Part shown: one piece after another, positions 1 to 10,357 of the stretch
Position numbering within the stretch: the stretch's first letter is position 1
How the letters are laid out: the number at the start of each line of letters is the position of its first letter
Source of the DNA: Undaria pinnatifida
Taxonomy: Eukaryota > Sar > Phaeophyceae > Laminariales > Alariaceae
NCBI GenBank assembly: GCA_012845835.1
Contig: JABAKD010000023.1
Location: forward strand, 14,744,202-14,808,201
Reading direction: 5' to 3'
DNA length: 64,000 nucleotides
Notes under the pieces: model-generated
What the model saw: the letters and a program-made list of their open reading frames with translations, nothing else
Database searches by the model: none
What the model was told of the DNA's origin: nothing
Made by a program: the position numbers and the translations under genes

Positions 1-1310
1 ATAAAGGGATGTCTTCTTGCTACAACCGTCATATTTGTCCCCTTTAAGGAATAATAGTTTCCGCGCACATATTGAAGTGTCCCGCCCGCCCGCACCCGAT
101 CCCTCTTGTTCAAACGCCCCACCTAAAATCAAAATCTGCCAGAGTAGTAAAACACTACCAGCAGGCTGATATCACATAATAATCTTTCTGGCCATCTAAC
201 ATCAAATGTTCTAGAATAATAAACAATACCAGGCAGGTGATATAAAGGGATGTCTTCTTGCTACAACCAACAGATTTGTCCCCTTTTAAGGATTTATAGT
301 TTCCGCGCACATATTGAAGTGCCCCCCCCCCACCCCCCCCCCACCCCCCCCCGACCCCCGATCCCTTTTGCTCAAACGCCCCACCTAAAATCAAGATATA
401 CCAGAGTAGTAAACACTACCAGCCAGCTGATATCACGTCAGCATCTTTTTAGCCATCCATGCCGTAGCTCCAATTCATCCCCCCCCCCCCCCCCTTTTGT
501 TCTTGTTTCTCCCCACCCTTTTGTTCAAACGCCCCACCTACGATCGAAATCGGCCAGAGTAATAAACACTTCTACGCAGTTGATATCACGTCATTATCTT
601 TCTAGCCATCCATGACGTAGCTTTCATTCATCCCCCCTCCCCACCCCCAACGCCCCCTCCTTCCCCACCACCCGCACGATCGCCTAGACCTAACACCACG
701 CGTAAAGCAAGCCGCTACATATATGCGTAATAGGCACGATCGGAGTATCACACAAAGCTTGCAAATATGATTTTTGACCAAATCTTCGATCTCACAGCTA
801 GAGTGTACTTTAAATTATATGTGACCTAAACCTCTTGAACCCCCCCCCCCCCTCCCTCCCGCGAACCCCCCCCCCCTCCTTTTTTCTTCCAGCTCCCTTT
901 TGCTCAAACGCCCCACCTAACATCGAAATCTGCCAGAGTAATAAACACTTCACCGCACTTGATATCACCTCATTATCTTTCTAGAGCCATCCATGCCGCT
1001 GCTGCAATTCACCCCCCCCTCCCCCCCCCCCAATGCCTCCTGCTTCCCCACCACCCGCACCATCGCCTAGACCTAGCACCATGCGTATAGCAAACCGCTG
1101 CATCTATGCGACATGATAACCTCCCCCCCCCCCCCCCCCCCCCCCCCCCCACCCCCTCGAACGCTGCGCCCTCTCCTCACTCGTTGTACGACTTACAGGA
1201 TAGGATTTATAGTTGCCACGCACAGATTGAGCTGCCCCGCCCGTCCCCCCCCCCCCCCCCCCCCCGCTCCCTCTTGATCAAACCCAGGCCCCTACATCCT
1301 TAAAAACTCT
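1..1310. repeat. poly-C satellite (family H)
   Basis: Degenerate tandem units of roughly 150-260 bp. Each pairs a C-homopolymer run of 8-20 bases with a conserved block (caaacgccccaccta, then a gccagagtaataaacac-like stretch, then tgatatcac and agccatccatg). At least five units are visible. Open frames here are proline-rich readings of the C runs and are not genes. A second array lies at 21,870-22,480. Homopolymer lengths may carry sequencing error. Confidence 0.85.
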
Positions 1311-1367
1311 GCCCTCCCCTCACCGGTTATTCGACTTACAGGATTCACTTGATAAACTGATGCATTT

Positions 1368-1618
1368 CCTTCCACAGCTGTCAGATTTTGTCCCCCTCAG
1401 AAACGGGTTTTATAGTTTCCGCGCACAGACTGCCTAACATCACCCTGTTGACCCTGATAGCTAAACTGTAGTTGCAAGGGGAGTTGCCGACCTATATCCT
1501 TAATGAGGACACACAACCCGTACTACGCGCGATCGGAGTATCACACACAGCTTGCAAAGATGAGTTTCGACAAAATATTCGGTCTCACAGCTGGAGTGTA
1601 TTTTGATTTATATAATAT
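1368..1618 (+). repeat. dispersed repeat family G, copy 1
   Basis: About 250 bp. It begins near the cacagctgtcagatttt block, passes gaggacacacaac and gatcggagtatcacac, and ends with cagcttgcaaagatgag and ctcacagctggagtgtatttt. The same order of blocks recurs at 22.4-22.85, 23.2-23.45, 36.0-36.4, 48.2-48.4 and 51.05-51.48 kb, on both strands. No coding capacity, terminal repeats or tail are seen, so its class is undetermined. Confidence 0.8.
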
Positions 1619-1633
1619 ACAAGGGCTTCGCTC

Positions 1634-1656
1634 GCGGGCGGCTGAATGCCGCCCGC
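1634..1656. other. GC-rich perfect stem-loop
   Basis: A 9-bp perfect stem (gcgggcggc paired with gccgcccgc) with a 5-nt loop, directly downstream of a family G copy. It could mark the edge of a small mobile element. No function is inferred. Confidence 0.5.
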
Positions 1657-1767
1657 TACGCTCGCGCAAGGCAAGGAAGAATGCAACTAAAAACATGTGA
1701 AGGGGGCAGAAAGAAGGGGCCCACGATTTTGTGCGGACGGCGATTTGATAATGCCAAGAGCTGCTTG

Positions 1768-2205
1768 TGCAAAGCAAATTGCCTTGTTGTTGTGCTCAGC
1801 TGTGTTGTGTGCTTTTGGTACCGGTGTTACGTACTGATCGGCGGTACGGGGGTACTTTGCGTGGGGGAAAAAACAGGGGGCCGTGCAAGATCGAATACAT
1901 GTAGAAAAATAAAAATAATAAAAGTATAGACTATAGTACACAACAACACGTATTATACCCGGTACTGCTCTAGTCTATGTTCGAAAGAAAGGACACAGCG
2001 CAGCACGACACAGCACCGCAGCGAAGGGCACACGGCACCGCACCGCACGGCTCCGCACGGCGCTACGCTGCGCTGCTGGGCTGTATAAAGCCGGACTGAT
2101 CTGAGCTGGGCGTGTATTGTGATCCAACAGCGTAGTACCTAATAGTATGTACAAACCTGGTGTAGTAGTACCGGTATGTACTACTAAAAGCCTCAAGGTC
2201 TTCTC
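1768..2205. repeat. diverged copy of the GC-rich 0.5-kb unit
   Basis: The stretch carrying cagcaccgcagcgaagggca, a tataaag/tatata-like motif, gagctgggcgtg and gtgatccaacagcgtagta parallels the units at 4,737-6,060 but is more diverged. No gene is seen. Long frames on the minus strand are Arg/Ala/Cys-rich readings of the GC repeats. Confidence 0.7.
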
Positions 2206-2690
2206 GTAGGTTCGAATCCCGGTGTCATCGGGGAAAGAAAATGATCCTCATGAAAAAATAAATAGATATCAACGTGACTTTGTGGCCTTCTAGTAGATAG
2301 ACTGTCCACTTATAAGCCTGGTGTTCTTTGGTTGAATCCAGGGGTCATATGAGAAAAAAAATGATCCTCATGAAAAAAATGATATTCATTTTTTGGTAAA
2401 AAAAGGTAGTACTGGTAGATACACCACTGCTGCTGTGACATATTGTGGTCTAGTACATAGACTGTCCGCGTATAATCCTGGTGGCCTTCGCTGGTTCGAA
2501 TCCGGGTGTCATCAAAAAAAAAAATGATCCTCATGAAAAATCGATATTTACTTGTCAAAAAAAAATTAGATAGCAATGTGACTTTGTGGTCTAGTAGATA
2601 GACTGTCCGCTTATAAGCCTGGTTTTTGTTAGTTGAATCCAGGCGTCATCGGGGAAAAAAATATATCCTCTTAAAAGAATCGATATAAAG
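2206..2690 (+). repeat. tandem tRNA-like SINE units
   Basis: Four successive units. The first keeps only the B-box side; heads lie near 2,278, 2,443 and 2,579. Each complete head has an A-box-like tggtctagtagatagac that folds as a D-arm, a B-box-like ggttcgaatcc inside a T-arm, and ends that pair as an acceptor stem (gtgac with gtcat). Each head is followed by an A-rich tail with an aatgatcctcatgaaaaa motif. The anticodon stem does not pair cleanly, so these are tRNA-derived repeats and not tRNA genes. Confidence 0.7.
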
Positions 2691-3267
2691 GGAAATTGAC
2701 AAAATCGGGTACACCCGGGTGGTTTCTGAACAAAATCGGGTACCTTTTTTTCCGCGACGGGGCGCGCTTACGTACGCCTGCAAAACGCCTCCAAATCGCC
2801 TTCTGGCGCCTGAACTCACTGCGCCTTGTGTACGCGCAGCACCCCAAACCGTTTTTTCGGCGTTCGAACCCTCAAAACGGCGCCAATGACGGCCCCCAAA
2901 AAGTGCTCTCGACGGACAACCCGATTTTGTTCAGGAACACACCGGGTATACCCCGCCCTGTGCTTCGATTTTATCAACTACCCGATTTCGGCCATACTGC
3001 ACCCGTTTTTGTTCACTTGCAACACCCGCGGAGACACGGAAACGGACGACATCTCCCCGCAACCCAGCTGTGGAAGATCCCGCACACAACTAGCAACTTG
3101 GCGACTGTCATGCGACCACAGCAGCACTGCTAACTTCCCGGCCCACAAAGATCCAGCCCCGATGCAACCGCACTGCGAAGAATGGTGGCATGGCGGTGAG
3201 CGCGGACACCCAACCAAGATCCGGCGACACCCAACCAAGATCCGGCGCTAGGACGAAAAGACAAGAC

Positions 3268-3555
3268 CATATTGGTGTTTGTTGTTTTCTCACAATAACT
3301 CTTGTCAAAAATCTAGAGCCCGTGGTCACACAAAGGTGCTGGAGCCCTAGGAAGATCCGAAAAACCAAGTGAAATCAAAATTCGTCAGGGAAATACTACG
3401 CTTTCCCGCCTAAAAACGCATGATACGGAAGAAGGCGCACAAGTGAAAAGGTCAAATGTGCAAACTAAACTCACATGGCCGCGGGTATCCACTCAACTAC
3501 AGCATAGAGTTCCCCCGTCCCCACAACAAACCAACTCGTATATGTAGAGACGGTC
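3268..3555 (-). repeat. family E retroposon 3' fragment
   Basis: About 290 bp matching the 3' end of the (CAA)n-tailed family E, read on the minus strand, with gtgaccacggg, aggaagatccga and actacgctttcccgcc blocks. It lies inside the inverted-end element at 2,691-4,117. Close copies lie at 28,965 and 29,271. Confidence 0.8.
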
Positions 3556-3741
3556 CACTGTTGGTGATTTGGTCCTCACAACAACACGCGTCAGACGAGC
3601 CTGAGGATGCCTGTTTTCGGAGAACTTCGTGTTTTTCCGAAAAAATAAGGGACGTATGTATCCTCCCTTCCCCGGAGCATGTATTGCGGTGGGGTGCTTC
3701 GAAGTACTTCGCATAACTCAACAAACTACTTGTACTTCGTA

Positions 3742-3930
3742 GTACAGCTGTTGCGTGTGTGTATGCGTTCGCAGTATTATGTGTTAGCAGTCCAGTACGT
3801 GTTCGCAGCACAGTATGTGCTCGCAGTACAGTAGTAGTATGTGTTCGCATCACGGTATATATATGTTCGCGTTATTGAGTACGTGTTCGCAGTAGGTATT
3901 TGCAGTACAGAATGAATGTGTTCGCAGTAC
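3742..3930. repeat. minisatellite, gtgttcgcagtacag unit
   Basis: About eight degenerate units of 18-26 bp built on gtgttcgcagtacagtat. It sits just inside the right inverted arm of the element at 2,691-4,117. Confidence 0.75.
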
Positions 3931-4117
3931 AGAGGGTTCGAACGCCGAAAAAACGGTTTGGGGTGCTGCGCGTACACAAGGCGCAGTGAGTTCAGGCGCC
4001 AGAAGGCGATTTGGAGGCGTTTTGCAGGCGTACGTAAGCACGCCCCGTCGCGGAAAAAAAGGTACCCGATTTTGTTCAGAAACCACCCGGGTGTACCCGA
4101 TTTTGTCAATTTCCCTA

Positions 4118-4700
4118 TTTTATATGAACATTGAAAAACGTCAGCTGTGAGTACGACCGGTTGAATGGTTGAAACTCAAAGCAAGAAATCAAAGAAAAAC
4201 TGGACCAATTGTAAATGTTCAGAAGAAGATGAAACACGAGTTCGAACGAATCAAATTTGAAGGAGATAGTAAAAAAATGAACGAGGAAACAACTGAAAAA
4301 CGAAAAAAGTACAATAATTGTCATAACTGGTCCACAGCTTAAGCTTGCTCCTGTTGTTGCCTTGTGCTGTGTGCCCTTGGGCGCATTACAAAAAAGCTCG
4401 CATGGACGTCTATTAAAATGCAAGTTCAACTCCCTCGCATGAACTCCTTTAAAATGCATATTCAGCTCCCGAAGAAACAAAGTTGCAAGTTCAACTCCCA
4501 AAAACAAAAGTTATTTGGAAAAAAAGAGTTGAAAAAAAAAAGTTAAAAAATGTTCAGAACATGAAAAACGAGTTCGAACGAATCAAATTTAACGGAGATT
4601 GTAGGAAATGAACAAAGAAAAAAATGAAAAACGAAAAAAATGCAACAATTGACGAAATGGCAGGACCAATAAAGTGTGAAAGAAAGCAAAGAAAAGCTGG
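4118..4700. repeat. A-rich duplicated segment
   Basis: About 120 bp around gagttcgaacgaatcaaattt occurs twice (near 4,215-4,335 and 4,545-4,665). Between the copies is a short internal repeat of aaaatgcaagttcaactccc. No gene is seen; the ORFs are Lys-rich readings of A-runs. Confidence 0.65.
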
Positions 4701-4736
4701 AGCGGTGAAATAATGTTGCCAAAAGGTGTTTGTGCA

Positions 4737-6060
4737 GAGCTAATTGCCCTGCGCTAGATGCTTGTTGATGTCACGTTCTGAACGGCAGTAGTACGTGTGA
4801 TGAGCACACGGCGCGTACATAATAAATGGTACCTGGTACCTGTATCATACCTGGTACTACTGCTTGCTGTATGTTCAAAAGAACGCACAGCGCCGCTCGA
4901 CACAACACCGCAAAACGAAGGGCAAGGCACGGCACCGCACTATGCCGCACTGCACTGCTGAGCTATATATAACCAGGCTGACCTGAGCTGGGGGTGCGTT
5001 GTGATCCAACAACGTAGTATGTACAAACTTATTAGTCTAATAGTACCGGTGCGTGGGATGATACTGCGAATGAATGTTACTGGCATGTACGAACTAATAA
5101 AAGTACCGCAAAGCACGCAGCATGGCAAAGCAGCAAAGCACGTCAAAGCACAGCGCTGCGCTCTGCTAAGCTAGAGCTGCAGGGCATCGCAGGGCACTGC
5201 ACGGCGCTGCGTTGCTGCGAGCTATAACGCTGCGGTGGGGTGCTGGGCGGTGCGGAGCTGATGAGCCAATAGCTAATTGCCCTGCGCTAGATGCTTGATG
5301 TCACGAACGGCTGTACGTGTGATGAGCACACGGCACGTACATAATAAATGGTACCTGTGGTACCTGTATCATACCTGGTACTACTACTGCTTGCTGTATG
5401 TTCAAAAGAACGCACAGCGCCGCACGACACAACACCGCAAAACAAAGGGCAAGACACGGCACCGCACGATGCCGCGCTGCACTGCTGAGCTATATATAGC
5501 CGGGCTGACCTGAGCTGGGGGTGCGTTGTGATCCAACAACGTAGTATGTACAAAGTACCGTTACGTGGGATAATACTGCGAATGAATGTTACTGGCAGGT
5601 ACGAACTAATAAAAGTACCGCAAAGCACGCAGCATGGCAAAGCAGCAAAGCACGTCAAAGCACAGCGCTGCGCTCTGCTAAGCTGGAGCTGCAGGGCATC
5701 GCAGGGCACTGCACGGCGCTGCGTTGCTGCCAGCTATAGCGCTGCGGTGGGGTGCTGGGCGGGCTGACCTGAGCTGGGGGTGCGTTGTGATCCAACAACG
5801 TATTATGTACAAACTTATTACCGTTACGTGGGATAATACTGCGAATGAATGTTACTGGCAGGTACGAACTAATAAAAGTACCGCAAAGCACGCAGCATGG
5901 CAAAGCAGCAAAGCACGTCAAAGCACAGCGCTGCGCTCTGCTAAGCTAGAGCTGCAGGGCATCGCAGGGCACTGCACGGCGCTGCGTTGCTGCGAGCTAT
6001 AGCGCTGCGGTGGGGTGCTGGGCGGTGCGAAGCTGATGAGCCAAGCCCAGATCTCAGCTG
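4737..6060. repeat. tandem array of a ~0.5-kb GC-rich unit
   Basis: Two long units (4,737-5,269 and 5,273-5,760) and a partial third (5,761-6,048). Units share caccgcaaaac, gagctatatata, gagctgggggtgcgttgtg, gtaccgcaaagcacgcagc and gagctgcagggcatcgcag blocks at high identity. A TATATA-like motif recurs in each unit, but I see no coding exon. A diverged relative lies at 1,768-2,205. Confidence 0.85.
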
Positions 6061-6428
6061 ACGAAACTCGGAGATGCCAGGGAAGCACCAACCGAGCGCT
6101 TTCGGCACGAAGATAGTTGTAATTTCCCCAGCAACTAATTTTCTCAAGCAACTTCGGGACGGTTCTTTTCCCCAGCAACTAACGTTCTTTTCGGCAATTA
6201 CGGGCTGAGAAGGGCTGAGAGGGGGGAGGATATGCCGAGCGAGACCTCCGAGGGGGTCGAGGACTAAGTAATTAAGTTTATATACGTGTGAGCGCGAAAA
6301 CACATGCATGCCCACACGAGAAGGGGGGACTTGAGTATTTGTGCGTTGTCTTCAGAGTAAATCGGTTACTTCTACTCATCGTCATCAGTAGAATATCCAG
6401 CGTTCATCGTGATTCTTCATCCTACAGA
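6061..6428. other. no assignable feature
   Basis: About 370 bp after the tandem array. A short local repeat (ccccagcaactaa, twice) is visible. No gene, tail or inverted repeat was recognised. Confidence 0.4.
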
Positions 6429-6662
6429 GATAAGGGTCAGGGTTAACGGCAGCTTGCGCTGCCGGGGTTGTAACGAAGACCACTGATAGGAACAGCTTAC
6501 GCTATACCTACAATGGGACCCGAAGGGTGCGCCAGCTAGCGTTGGGCTGCGAAAGCAACTGAGTTAAATCGACACACGACGCGTATGAAAATACGTGGAA
6601 GTGTGGTGAGCTAAAGCTTTATTTTTCCCCATCCGCCAGAGGATAAAAAAAAAAAAAAAAAA
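6429..6662 (+). repeat. 5'-truncated family F retroposon
   Basis: Matches the 3' half of the full-length copy at 20,164-20,589. It starts at the cggcagcttgcgctgccg hairpin and ends with atccgccagaggat plus about 20 A. The truncated 5' end with an intact 3' end and poly(A) is typical of target-primed retroposition. Confidence 0.85.
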
Positions 6663-6685
6663 AGTTAGGGTTTAGGGTTTAGGGT
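6663..6685 (+). repeat. interstitial (TTTAGGG)n patch
   Basis: About three TTTAGGG units directly abut the poly(A) of the family F copy and run into a family A repeat. The plant/green-algal-type telomere motif is seen; its telomeric origin is inferred. It is short enough to be coincidental. Confidence 0.55.
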
Positions 6686-6915
6686 TTGAATCCCACGTGG
6701 GTCGGACTTTAAAGTTAATTCACAAAAACATAAAAAAGCAAAGGAATCAACTGCTGAGAGCGCCTATTAATGGCAGCGTGGGTAAGCGCAATTCGATTCG
6801 AGTCGACGAGGGAAGAAAGGGATGAATATTCTCCCGATAATAACTACGGTCCGCACCGTGGTGGGGACGGGGGAGAAGAGCCTGCTCAGTGACCCTGGAT
6901 CTGAGTTACATCTAG
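6686..6915 (+). repeat. family A SINE-like repeat, left part
   Basis: Begins with a B-box-like ggtttgaatccc and continues with aatcaactgctgagagcgcc, gcagcgtgggta, attcgattcgagtcgacga and gggagaagagcctgct. Uninterrupted copies lie at 34,745-35,010 and 44,284-44,590. This copy is split by the LTR retrotransposon and resumes at 10,358. Confidence 0.8.
6912..6915. repeat. left target-site duplication (CTAG)
   Basis: Four bases, CTAG, directly precede the LTR element, and the same four follow it at 10,358-10,361. A 4-5 bp duplication is usual for Ty3-type integrase. Confidence 0.75.
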
Positions 6916-7172
6916 TGTACCGACTCGCGCGACCGCGGGCCCGGCGGTTTCAGCTCCGAGGACTTCCCCTCATGGGCTCAGAGCGCGTTTGTCCACAATG
7001 CAATAGTTCGTTCGTTATCACACGGGGAAGTGACATGCCATCTTCCCGTTCGTATCTCAAGATCTCGAGAGCCCACAAGAAACGCCAATAATGACAATTG
7101 AACTCCCTGACAAAAAATATCCAACCATTCTATGTAAGGTAAAACGCCCAATGATACGACCACAGCGGTACA
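6916..7172 (-). repeat. 3' LTR (minus-strand element)
   Basis: 257 bp, beginning TGTACC and ending GGTACA (TG...CA ends). It is about 92% identical to the repeat at 10,091-10,357, with roughly 20 substitutions and a ~10-bp indel. The coding sense is minus, so this is the 3' LTR. A purine-biased stretch at 7,173-7,195 (minus strand, ggggttttggagggtgc) is a plausible polypurine tract. Confidence 0.88.
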
Positions 7173-7659
7173 GCACCCTCCAAAACCCCATCTCGGGCTA
7201 CCAACCACAAGTTGGACGAGTAGCCTTGATCAACATAGCTGTACGTACGTTGGGCAATGATCAAGTCAAACACATCCCGGTCATTTTCACCATGACCTAA
7301 GATCTACCACGTTTACTGACCGTGAACAACGGTTGTTCAGCAGCCGCCTCATCACCAATGCATCTTCAAGCAAACCACGCACCACGCGTCACACCTCCAA
7401 TTGCGCATGCAACTTGCCGAAAACCCAGACCACATGAGAAATGTGTATTCCAGCACAATAGCCACCCCTGTGAAACGGAAGAATCAACCCCGGACATGCT
7501 CTGTCCACACACAGCCTCGGCGATGAACCGCCAGCTGTAGCTGCGTCAGGTGCTATTAGCGCCCTGCGCAGAAATTCCAAGCCAGAAAAAAAAAAATTGA
7601 AATTCAAAATTTCGATAAAACCGAAAATCAGCAATTCAAAATTCGGGATCCCCCCCAAA

Positions 7660-10000
7660 CCACAGTATGACCGAAAACGCCGCCCATACTGCTGTACGAG
7701 TCCCCGGTTATGATCCATCTTCAGCCGCAGAGCCTTGAGCTCTTTTCGCAGCACGGCCGTCGCGCAATCAAACACGCGCAACACCGGCTTCCGGGTGCTC
7801 TGCGCCTCCTCCGGCGCTTCCCAGGCCACCTTGACGACAAACTCGTCGTCACTACCGAGCGGCAGTCGGGGCACGACTCTGCCGCACTCCACCGCAGGCG
7901 ATTACGTTCAGGTGGGGGCTTCGCCCGCACTACTCTTGCCCCTGAATTAGACCGGACCGCCCAAGGCTTCTTGCGTGCAGGTGGGTCACCCGGCAACGCC
8001 CGACATAACACGTCAAGGTGCGTGCGAAAAACGATATCGCGCAGCATCTTGGCACATCCCGGTGGGGAGCCATGGCCAAAACCGTTATCGACAACAGTCT
8101 CCAACACGCCCGCACGATCCCGCATTTCCACCTCGGAATCCTGGAATATCGCGGGTCGTTGAGACGGCAGTGTCAGCGCGACTTTATCGTCCACGTCGCC
8201 TGGCACGTCACCGCCCGGCACGAACGCTGTGACAGCCATCGTCGCTCGCAGCACAGCACCATCGTTGGGCTCGCCCACAACACGAGCTGTGAGCTCCATC
8301 CCAGCGCCATCATGAAGCCCTTATGCCTTCAGTACAGAGGCCTTGAGCTGCGCCATGACGTCGATGCCGAGTATCTCTGTACGCGTCTTTTGGCCGATGA
8401 TAACCACATCGCCTCTCCCAGGGAGCACGATAAACGACATGGTAAATCGGACTGGTCCCCATGGTGTATCGATCGTTAAGTGGAGTGGACACGATTGCGT
8501 TTCAATATTGCACTCCTGGCCCAATAGCGAAACCACACGCGCATGCCCAACAAATGCCTGCGTTAACGCGGTTTGCGCCATCCCCACCTGTCCCCGCAGG
8601 GCCTGTACCAGCTCCTCCGACATTGCAGTGATGCTTGATCCAGACTCCATCAGCACCTTGATCTCAGCAGCCGCCGCAGCACCGGGAACCGCAAGACGCC
8701 CCGCGAGATGCTGCGTCAGGACCTCCACATGCGGTTCGTTCGCTACCGAATTCACGATCGTCTCACCACATCTGCCAGGCACGACCGCGGCACGCGCGGA
8801 ATAAATGGTACTGGAATCTCCACGCCACTGCTGTGACGCGGTTGCCGCCGGCTGCACCGAAACGGTGTGAAGAACTGGTGATGCATTCTGTGGCCCAGCG
8901 CTATGGGAAACCTGGTGCTGCACCGTCTCGGTGAGCCCGTTATCCACTGGCGCCATCTTCTCCCGCGGCACGTTAATGTACACGTAGTCTTCGTCATTCT
9001 GTGTAGACGCTTCAGGCGCTGCAGGTTCGGTCGTCGTAACCACCGATTTTGAGGCGGTCTGGTACCCACTAGCTTGAGGGGTGGCAGACGCAAGGGCCAT
9101 CCCAGTTGTCTTGCTCCAGGTATGCGGAGCGGGACCGTTTGTGGACTGCTGCTGCTGTGCGGGGGTCTGGCCGTGGCTCTGGTCATGGACGCCTTTCCCC
9201 GCCTTACCCTGCTGGCTTTGGGGGCAGTCCCACGGCTTGTGTCCCTGCTTGCCACATACGAAACATTCGTTGTTGTCGTACCGACGATTCTGCTCTGCTG
9301 TCACACCGGCAGCCTTGGTACTCTCGCGTGAGTCGTGCTCGTCAGCAGCACTTCCATGCGGCCTGGTCCCCGCAGCAGCCATCGACCTAGCGTCACGCCG
9401 TTTTGCTGTTTGCCGACGTTCAGTATCATTGGCCTCAATTACCATCTCCGTGAGCCCGCAGTCAGCAAGATATTTCCACGGGGCACGTTTTCGCATGAAC
9501 ACCGTGCTATCTACCGGCACGCTCGCATCCATCTTCAGCACACGGAATATCTGGCGGCAAAAACCCTCATCACTCGTCTGCTGCATATCAACGCCGGCAA
9601 ACCTTCTGAGCCCTTGCATTAGCTCTTCCTCGGAAAGGTCGACCCAGGGCTTGCCATCGTAAAACTCATCAGCCACCATCATTTGGGTCGCCGAATCTAC
9701 CAGCTCTCGCCTCCTCGCGAGTACCCGGTCTCCTCCTTGGTTTGTATAATGCATCTGATGCTCGTACTCGAGTAGGCAACCAGAAATTTACGCACATCTT
9801 CGCAGGTAACAACATCACCACCCAACCTAGGCGGTCTATCTCCCCCGGTCGTCACCTTGATTTCCGGATTCAGCCGGCCGCCGGCTTGGCCTCCACCTCT
9901 CGGGTTGTCCCAGCTTGCAGAATGGACTCCGTCAGCGCCCTGCGCTCGTGCTCCTCTTGCTGCTGTAGGGGTCTTCCATTGCTTTCGGCTGGTGTCTCAC
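7660..10000 (-). pseudogene. gag-pro: gag-protease with integrase-tail remnant
   Basis: The main frame (about 9,790 to 8,324) encodes the C-terminal part of gag. It has a CCHC zinc knuckle (C-x2-C-x4-H-x4-C, residues about 164-177 of the 477-residue segment from 9,754) that would bind RNA, then a Gln/Thr/Ala-rich linker. A retropepsin-like domain follows, with LMESGSS where the family has DSG or DTG and a later VVIIG...GIDV strand. Lesions seen are frameshifts near 9,870 and 9,770, an in-frame TAA at 8,321-8,323 and a frame change near 7,895. After the stop the same frame continues to a pre-RT linker (DPPAR...ARVVRAKP). The next frame carries DDEFVVKVAWEAPEEA and VLRKELKALRL, like the chromo/integrase tail of Ty3 elements. 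The missing middle is most simply an internal deletion. The protein is not functional as read. Confidence 0.8.
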
Positions 10001-10090
10001 ACCAGCACGCAAAACAGTGCTTTCCGGCCTCCGAAAAGCAACTTGGTCACGTTTTGGGCAGTAAGCAGAACTTACCCAATTCAATTGATT

Positions 10091-10357
10091 TGTATCGACT
10101 CGCGCGACCGCAGGCCCGGTGGTATCAGCTCCGAGGACTTCCCCTCGTGGGCTCGGAGTGCGTTTGTCCACAATGCAATAATTCGTTCGTTATCACACGG
10201 GAAAGTGACATGCCCTCGGCCATGGACCTTCCCGCTCGTATCTCAAGATCTCAAGAGCTCACAAGAAACGCCAATAATGACAATTGAACTCCCTGACAAA
10301 ATGTATCCGACCATTATATGTAAGGCAAATGCCCAATGATACGACCACAGCGGTACA
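10091..10357 (-). repeat. 5' LTR (minus-strand element)
   Basis: 267 bp, TGTATC...GGTACA, pairing with 6,916-7,172. It carries an extra ~10 bp (ctcggccatgg) absent from the other LTR. It would drive transcription towards lower coordinates. Confidence 0.87.

Larger units (their letters stand above)
2691..4117. mobile_element. DNA element with ~180-bp inverted ends
   Basis: Bases 2,691-2,870 and 3,936-4,117 are reverse complements with about one mismatch in the stretch I compared (cgcgctta against cgtgctta). The ends carry gggaaattgac and then aaaatcgggtacacccggg. The interior holds more copies of the cgggtac motif near 2,920-3,000, a family E fragment and a minisatellite, and no transposase. 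The near-identical arms imply recent mobility or gene conversion. I could not find a target duplication. The tip motif resembles that of the MULE-like element at 23.8 kb. Confidence 0.75.
6916..10357 (-). mobile_element. internally deleted Ty3-type LTR retrotransposon
   Basis: 3,442-bp element with two LTRs, TG...CA ends and a CTAG duplication, inserted in a family A repeat. On the minus strand it reads gag, zinc knuckle, aspartic protease and the pre-RT linker. It then jumps to a sequence like the integrase C-terminal tail. Reverse transcriptase, RNase H and the integrase core are absent, so it could move only in trans. No canonical primer-binding site starts directly at the 5' LTR; a tgggtaagttctg stretch about 14 bp inside might serve. 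Confidence 0.87.

Noticed and set aside
1106-1303. Proline-rich open frames in the C-tract regions (also 21,779-22,246 and glycine-rich complements)
   Set aside because: They are direct readings of C/G homopolymers and change frame with run length.
2278-2650. Functional tRNA genes
   Set aside because: D- and T-arms pair, but the anticodon stem does not and each head is followed by a SINE-like A-rich tail.
2691-4117. 9-bp target duplication for the inverted-end element
   Set aside because: Flanks (gatataaa on the left, tattttat on the right) do not match, so no duplication is claimed.
7721-8162. Plus-strand frames opposite the gag-protease
   Set aside because: Antisense shadows of the minus-strand retrotransposon coding frame.
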